A program made the translations under genes and the position numbers. A stretch of 64,000 nucleotides of DNA from an uncultured Planctomycetota bacterium (lineage in GTDB: Bacteria; Planctomycetota; Phycisphaerae; UBA1845; Fen-1342): contig CAADGL010000010.1 of the NCBI GenBank assembly GCA_900696525.1, forward strand, positions 173,307 through 237,306. Direction: 5' to 3'. Positions 61,236 through 64,000 of the stretch are shown here, one piece after another. The notes beneath the pieces were generated by a model, which saw only the letters and a program-made list of their open reading frames with translations, was not told the DNA's origin and searched no databases. Each line of letters opens with the position of its first letter. Within the stretch, counting starts at the first letter, position 1.

Positions 61236-61504
61236 CCGCCAGGCGCGGGAGGCGCTCGGCTGACGATCGGGGCGGCCATTGGGCTGGGGATCCTGTTCGT
61301 GCGAGCGGACCGGAACGCGGCCCTGGCACAACAGAAGGCCGCGCAGCTTCGCGAAGCGCTGTACTACAACTCGATCAGCCTGGCGGAGAAGGCCCGGGCA
61401 ACCCAAACGAAACGAACGCCGCGCTCGAGCAGTGCGCCCTGGAGCTGCGGGGCTGGGTGTACAGGCACCCGAAGCGCCTGACGGACGAGTCGGTGCTCAA
61501 ATGA
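61236..61504 (+). pseudogene. Frameshifted remnant of a planctomycete kinase/WD40-type protein
   Basis: One frame reads IGAAIGLGILFVRADRNAAL (a membrane helix), then AQQKAAQLREALYYNSISLA-EKARA; after a shift of one base near 61400 another frame goes on NPNETNAALEQCALELRGWV-YRHPKRL and stops at 61502. The Y-Y-N-S-I-x-L-A-E and C-x-x-E-L-R-G-W segments are the hallmark of the region between the membrane helix and the WD40 repeats in planctomycete Ser/Thr kinases (there E-L-R-G-W-E-W-x-Y-L-K-R-L). Kinase domain and WD40 repeats are absent. The flanks 60989-61235 and 61505-61644 have no gene I can see. Confidence 0.75.
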
Positions 61505-61644
61505 AAGGCATCCGGCGACGGGAGGTTGTTTCGTGCGCGAGTTCCGGTAGGATAGCAACCTGAACCTGTGAGGGATGGCGGCGGGCTTAGGTTGTCAACA
61601 ATGGCAGGCCAGACGCCGTAACTTATTATCTGTAAGCAAATTAT

Positions 61645-61716
<72 letters not shown>

Positions 61717-61755
61717 ATAGTGGTAAACAACGCCGCCCCCGAGACTTCGGGCGAC

Positions 61756-61812
61756 CTGCCGACGGTCGGCAGCGCGGCCTAAGACGCGAAAACGCGCGGT
61801 CACTGACCGCGC
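61756..61812 (+). promoter_or_regulatory. Two perfect inverted repeats between tRNA-Gly and the integrase gene
   Basis: CTGCCGA-CGG-TCGGCAG (61756-61772) is a 7-bp dyad with a 3-base loop; GCGCGGTCA-C-TGACCGCGC (61794-61812) is a 9-bp dyad around one base. They could be arm-type or excisionase sites, or operators for the integrase gene; the sequence alone cannot choose. Confidence 0.6.
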
Positions 61813-61834
61813 TCCGCGTTGAAGGAGCCGCGCA

Positions 61835-63169
61835 ATGCCGAAGACCCCCGCCTATCGAACCCGCCCAGGCCGCAACCAGGCGCTCGTCACGCTGACGGAC
61901 GCCGCGACTAAGCGCCGCAAGGACTACTGGCTCGGCCCGCTTGGGTTGGCCGCCAGCCGCGAGATGTACCACCGCGTGATCGCCGCGTGGGAAGCCAACG
62001 GCCGACGCTGGCCGCGGCTCGAGTCGGATCAGATCGCCAAGCCGCCGGGCGGCGCGCAGATCAAGGAGATCGTCGGCGAGTATTGGCGCTGGGCCAAGGA
62101 CTACTACCGCGAGAAACACGTGCACGCGCTGCGCGGTGCGATGCGACTGATCCGCAAGTACTACGGCGAGACGCCGGCGACCGACTTCGGCCCGAACAAG
62201 CTGCGAATGCTGCGCGAGGAGATGATTCGCGGCGACGCGAACGACAATCCGCCACGGAAGCCGTGGTGCCGCAAGTACGTCAACGCCCAGGTCGGCCGCA
62301 TCCGGCACATGTTCAAATGGGCGGCCGCGCGCGAGCTTGTGCCCGCGTCGGTTCATCAGTCGCTGTGTACGCTCGAGGCGTTGAAGCGGGGCCGCGCGGC
62401 CGTGCGGGAGAGCAAAAAGGTTGAGCCGGTCCCGCAGGAGCTGCTGGACGCGGTACTCCCCCACATGACGCGCCCCGTACGCGCCGTGGTGGAGCTACAG
62501 CTCTTGACAGGTGCGCGACCGGGCGAGCTGATGGCGTTGCGGCCGATCGACATCGAGATGGACGAGCGGACGGGCATCTGGACGTACCGACCGGAGATTC
62601 ACAAGAACGCCTACCGAGAGAAGGAGCGCGTGATCTACTTCGGACCGCGCGCCCAGGAACTCCTCCGGCCGTTCCTGACCGGCCGGCCGACCAACGCATA
62701 TCTGTTCAGCCCGGCGGAGGCGGACGCAGAGCGCAGGGCGGCTCGCCACGAGATGCGCTGCACGCCGCTGTCGTGCGGGAACCGTCCGGGCACGAACCGC
62801 AAGGTGGCACCGCGCCGGCAGCCCGGCCATCGGTATACGACGCCCGCGTATCACCGCGCCGTTGAGTACGCCTGCGACGCCGCGTTTCCACCGCCGGGCG
62901 ATATCAGCCGCCGCGACGGCGAAACGAAGGCCGTCTGGCTTCAGCGGCTGAAGGAGCACGAGTTGCTTAACGAGCTGTACGCCTGGCGACGCGCGCATCG
63001 CTGGCATCCGAACCGCCTGCGCCACAACGCCGCCACGTTACTGCGCCGTGAGTTTGGCCTGGAGGCTGCGCAGCTCGCGCTTGGCCACGCCAGCGCTCAG
63101 ATCACGGATGCCGTATACGCCGAGCGGGACCGGGCAAAGGTGATCGAAGTCATGCGAAAGCTGGGGTAG
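61835..63169 (+). CDS. Tyrosine-type site-specific integrase
   Basis: A 444-aa phage-type integrase. The N-terminal half (MPKTPAYRTRPGRNQALVTL, WRWAKDYYREKHVHALRGAM, IRHMFKWAAARELVPASVHQ) is the arm- and core-binding part; the C-terminal half holds the catalytic residues: Arg in LLTGARPGELMALR, the H-x-x-R box HPNRLRHNAATLLR, the LGHAS box in AQLALGHASAQITDAV and the nucleophile Tyr in VYAERDRAKV. GGAG lies 7 bases before the ATG. It sits just downstream of tRNA-Gly, the classic place for an integrase, and is followed by a terminator. An insertion of about 60 residues (LSCGNRPGTNRKVAPRRQPG region) lies between the two catalytic boxes, as in other planctomycete integrases. Confidence 0.94.
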   Translation: MPKTPAYRTRPGRNQALVTLTDAATKRRKDYWLGPLGLAASREMYHRVIAAWEANGRRWPRLESDQIAKPPGGAQIKEIVGEYWRWAKDYYREKHVHALRGAMRLIRKYYGETPATDFGPNKLRMLREEMIRGDANDNPPRKPWCRKYVNAQVGRIRHMFKWAAARELVPASVHQSLCTLEALKRGRAAVRESKKVEPVPQELLDAVLPHMTRPVRAVVELQLLTGARPGELMALRPIDIEMDERTGIWTYRPEIHKNAYREKERVIYFGPRAQELLRPFLTGRPTNAYLFSPAEADAERRAARHEMRCTPLSCGNRPGTNRKVAPRRQPGHRYTTPAYHRAVEYACDAAFPPPGDISRRDGETKAVWLQRLKEHELLNELYAWRRAHRWHPNRLRHNAATLLRREFGLEAAQLALGHASAQITDAVYAERDRAKVIEVMRKLG

Positions 63170-63204
63170 GGCTCGCGGGCGTCACCCAGTGTGGTCGCAG
63201 ACGG

Positions 63205-63240
63205 CGCCGAGTTACCGAAACGGGACTCGGCGTTTTTCTT
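63205..63240 (+). terminator. Rho-independent terminator after the integrase gene
   Basis: CGCCGAGT (63205-63212) pairs with ACTCGGCG (63225-63232), with an inner CCG/CGG pair set, and TTTTTCTTT follows from 63233. It is 36 bases after the integrase stop. Confidence 0.88.
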
Positions 63241-63312
63241 TGAAGTTTTTTGCTTCGTTCGCAAGTGCCGTAACAGGTTGGAACTTCACATCGCACGCTG
63301 CCGGCCGCTGTC

Positions 63313-63340
63313 GCGGTAACTGGAGTTACCAAGTTACCGC
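63313..63340. promoter_or_regulatory. Nested palindromes before the DUF1580-like gene
   Basis: GCGGTAACT (63313-63321) and AGTTACCGC (63332-63340) form a 9-bp dyad with a 10-base centre; inside it GGTAACT-GG-AGTTACC (63315 or so to 63330) is a second dyad. The same GTAACT/AGTTAC core occurs at 9263-9276. It lies 64 bases before the ATG at 63404 and could be an operator or an element-specific site. Confidence 0.6.
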
Positions 63341-63403
63341 GCGAAAACACGCCTTAGAACCCCGTGCATCGGACGCAAGGCACGCACGCCTGAGGAGGTT
63401 CCG

Positions 63404-63784
63404 ATGCACGAGCAAGCAACCGTAAGCGACGAATACATCACGCTAACCGAGGCGGCCAAGATCGCCCCGGGCCGGCCGTCCACGAACTGCATCTGGCGCT
63501 GGTGCCGGCGCGGCGTGAAGGCTCGCGGCGGCGAGCGCGTGCGGCTCCAGCACGTCCGCATCGGCGGGATGATCTACACGTCAGCCCGCTGGCTGGAGGC
63601 ATTCGGCCGCGCGCTGGCCGATGCCGACGCGAAGTACTTCGACCTGTGCGAGGCGGCGGTCGAAGCCGCGCGCGCCGCAGAGCACCCGGCACCACGCCGC
63701 CGGCGCCCCACTCCCGCGATCGACGAGCGACGGCAGCGCGAACTCGAGCAGATCGACCGCGAGCTTGACGCGGAGGGCCTCTGA
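63404..63784 (+). CDS. DUF1580-type small DNA-binding protein (excisionase-like)
   Basis: A 126-aa protein. The first 70 residues form a MerR/excisionase-like winged helix: ITLTEAAKIAPGRPSTNCIW, RWCRRGVKARGGERVRLQHV and RIGGMIYTSARWLEAFGRAL, the DUF1580 pattern found in planctomycetes (A-A-x-x-x-P-G-R-P...W-R-W-x-x-R-G-V). The C-terminal 50 residues are a charged helix rich in Arg and Glu. GAGGAGG lies just upstream of the ATG at 63404. In the integrated element it probably controls excision or replication. The stop TGA overlaps the next ATG (ATGA). Confidence 0.85.
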   Translation: MHEQATVSDEYITLTEAAKIAPGRPSTNCIWRWCRRGVKARGGERVRLQHVRIGGMIYTSARWLEAFGRALADADAKYFDLCEAAVEAARAAEHPAPRRRRPTPAIDERRQRELEQIDRELDAEGL

Positions 63785-64000
63785 TGAATCGGCCCTTACC
63801 GCGCTCGCATGCCTCGGAGCCACCGCTCGTCTCTCTCGGCCAGGGTAATTACCGACGCGACTACTACGCCGAGGACCTGGGCGTGAACCCCGTGAATGAC
63901 AGACCCGTGCAGTCGAAGCCGGACATCAAGCTGCTCGAGGCGGAAGCCCTCGGCGCGGCGCTGCGGTACGTCGCGGTTGCAGATTGGTTCGAGCAGTTGC
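63784..64000 (+). CDS. Hypothetical protein, 3' partial (runs off the window)
   Basis: An ATG at 63784 overlaps the stop of the DUF1580-like gene (ATGA) and opens a frame that is still open at base 64000, 72 codons so far: NRPLPRSHASEPPLVSLGQG, then NYRRDYYAEDLGVNPVNDRP and VQSKPDIKLLEAEALGAALR. The tight coupling makes it a real gene and part of the same mobile-element unit. No domain can be named from this part. Confidence 0.75.
   Translation, partial: MNRPLPRSHASEPPLVSLGQGNYRRDYYAEDLGVNPVNDRPVQSKPDIKLLEAEALGAALRYVAVADWFEQL

Overview
The window is GC-rich (roughly two thirds G+C by eye) and densely coded on both strands. It looks like chromosomal DNA of a planctomycete, perhaps class Phycisphaerae. 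The evidence is an exported protein ending in GDVNGDGVVNQSDL dockerin-like repeats, two PQQ-like beta-propeller proteins in tandem, many lipoproteins and VCBS/FG-GAP-type surface proteins, a DUF1580-type small protein, and a degraded planctomycete kinase/WD40-type sequence. I placed the organism by gene content only, with no database search.

Layout. 1-7058: end of an exported dockerin-type protein, a PaaK-like CoA ligase, and two overlapping PQQ-like propeller proteins. 7080-9075: moaC converging on a fused [4Fe-4S]/NrfD membrane electron-transfer subunit. 9292-15550: a Gld-type ABC module (ATPase, permease, GldG-like, DUF4340). 15586-21624: a fused hydantoinase/oxoprolinase A+B diverging from a VKOR-DsbA-DsbA fusion. 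21695-25968: a 16-bp tandem repeat, a YigZ-family gene, an RsuA-type pseudouridine synthase coupled to a FlgI-like lipoprotein, and a GNAT protein. 26001-29453: an aldo/keto reductase, a secreted protein with its own terminator, and the tmRNA gene (ssrA). 29485-35936, all minus strand: SYLF lipoprotein, MgtC-like protein, 6-phosphogluconolactonase coupled to a NagB-LmbE fusion, acylphosphatase coupled to a lipoprotein, and gltX. 36228-41741: an aquaporin, small membrane proteins, a TPR lipoprotein, then methyltransferase, acyl carrier protein and a C25-type peptidase packed with convergent overlaps. 41832-48213: a lipoprotein, an M29 aminopeptidase and metH with an unusual repeat-bearing linker. 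48471-57752: a CgeB-like glycosyltransferase, a four-gene ATGA-coupled operon (VCBS protein, HlyD-like adaptor, ABC ATPase, ABC permease) and rpsA with a good promoter. 57872-60988: a lipoprotein, an AlkD-like protein, and an ArsR-VOC operon whose promoter has a perfect dyad filling the spacer. 61236-64000: a frameshifted kinase/WD40 remnant, tRNA-Gly(CCC), then a tyrosine integrase, a terminator, a DUF1580-like protein and a further gene running off the end. This last part looks like the left edge of an element integrated at the tRNA.

Genes that work together. Four minus-strand sets are joined by 4-base ATGA overlaps: 55505-49845, 34206-33530, 33513-30797 and 25255-22491. The ABC/GldG/DUF4340 set is joined by short overlaps on the plus strand. 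I found no CRISPR array, rRNA, complete insertion sequence or recognisable anti-phage system. The parts most worth a second look are the integrated element, the ArsR-VOC promoter, the tmRNA tag, the dispersed repeats that enter the metH coding sequence, and the VCBS-exporter operon.
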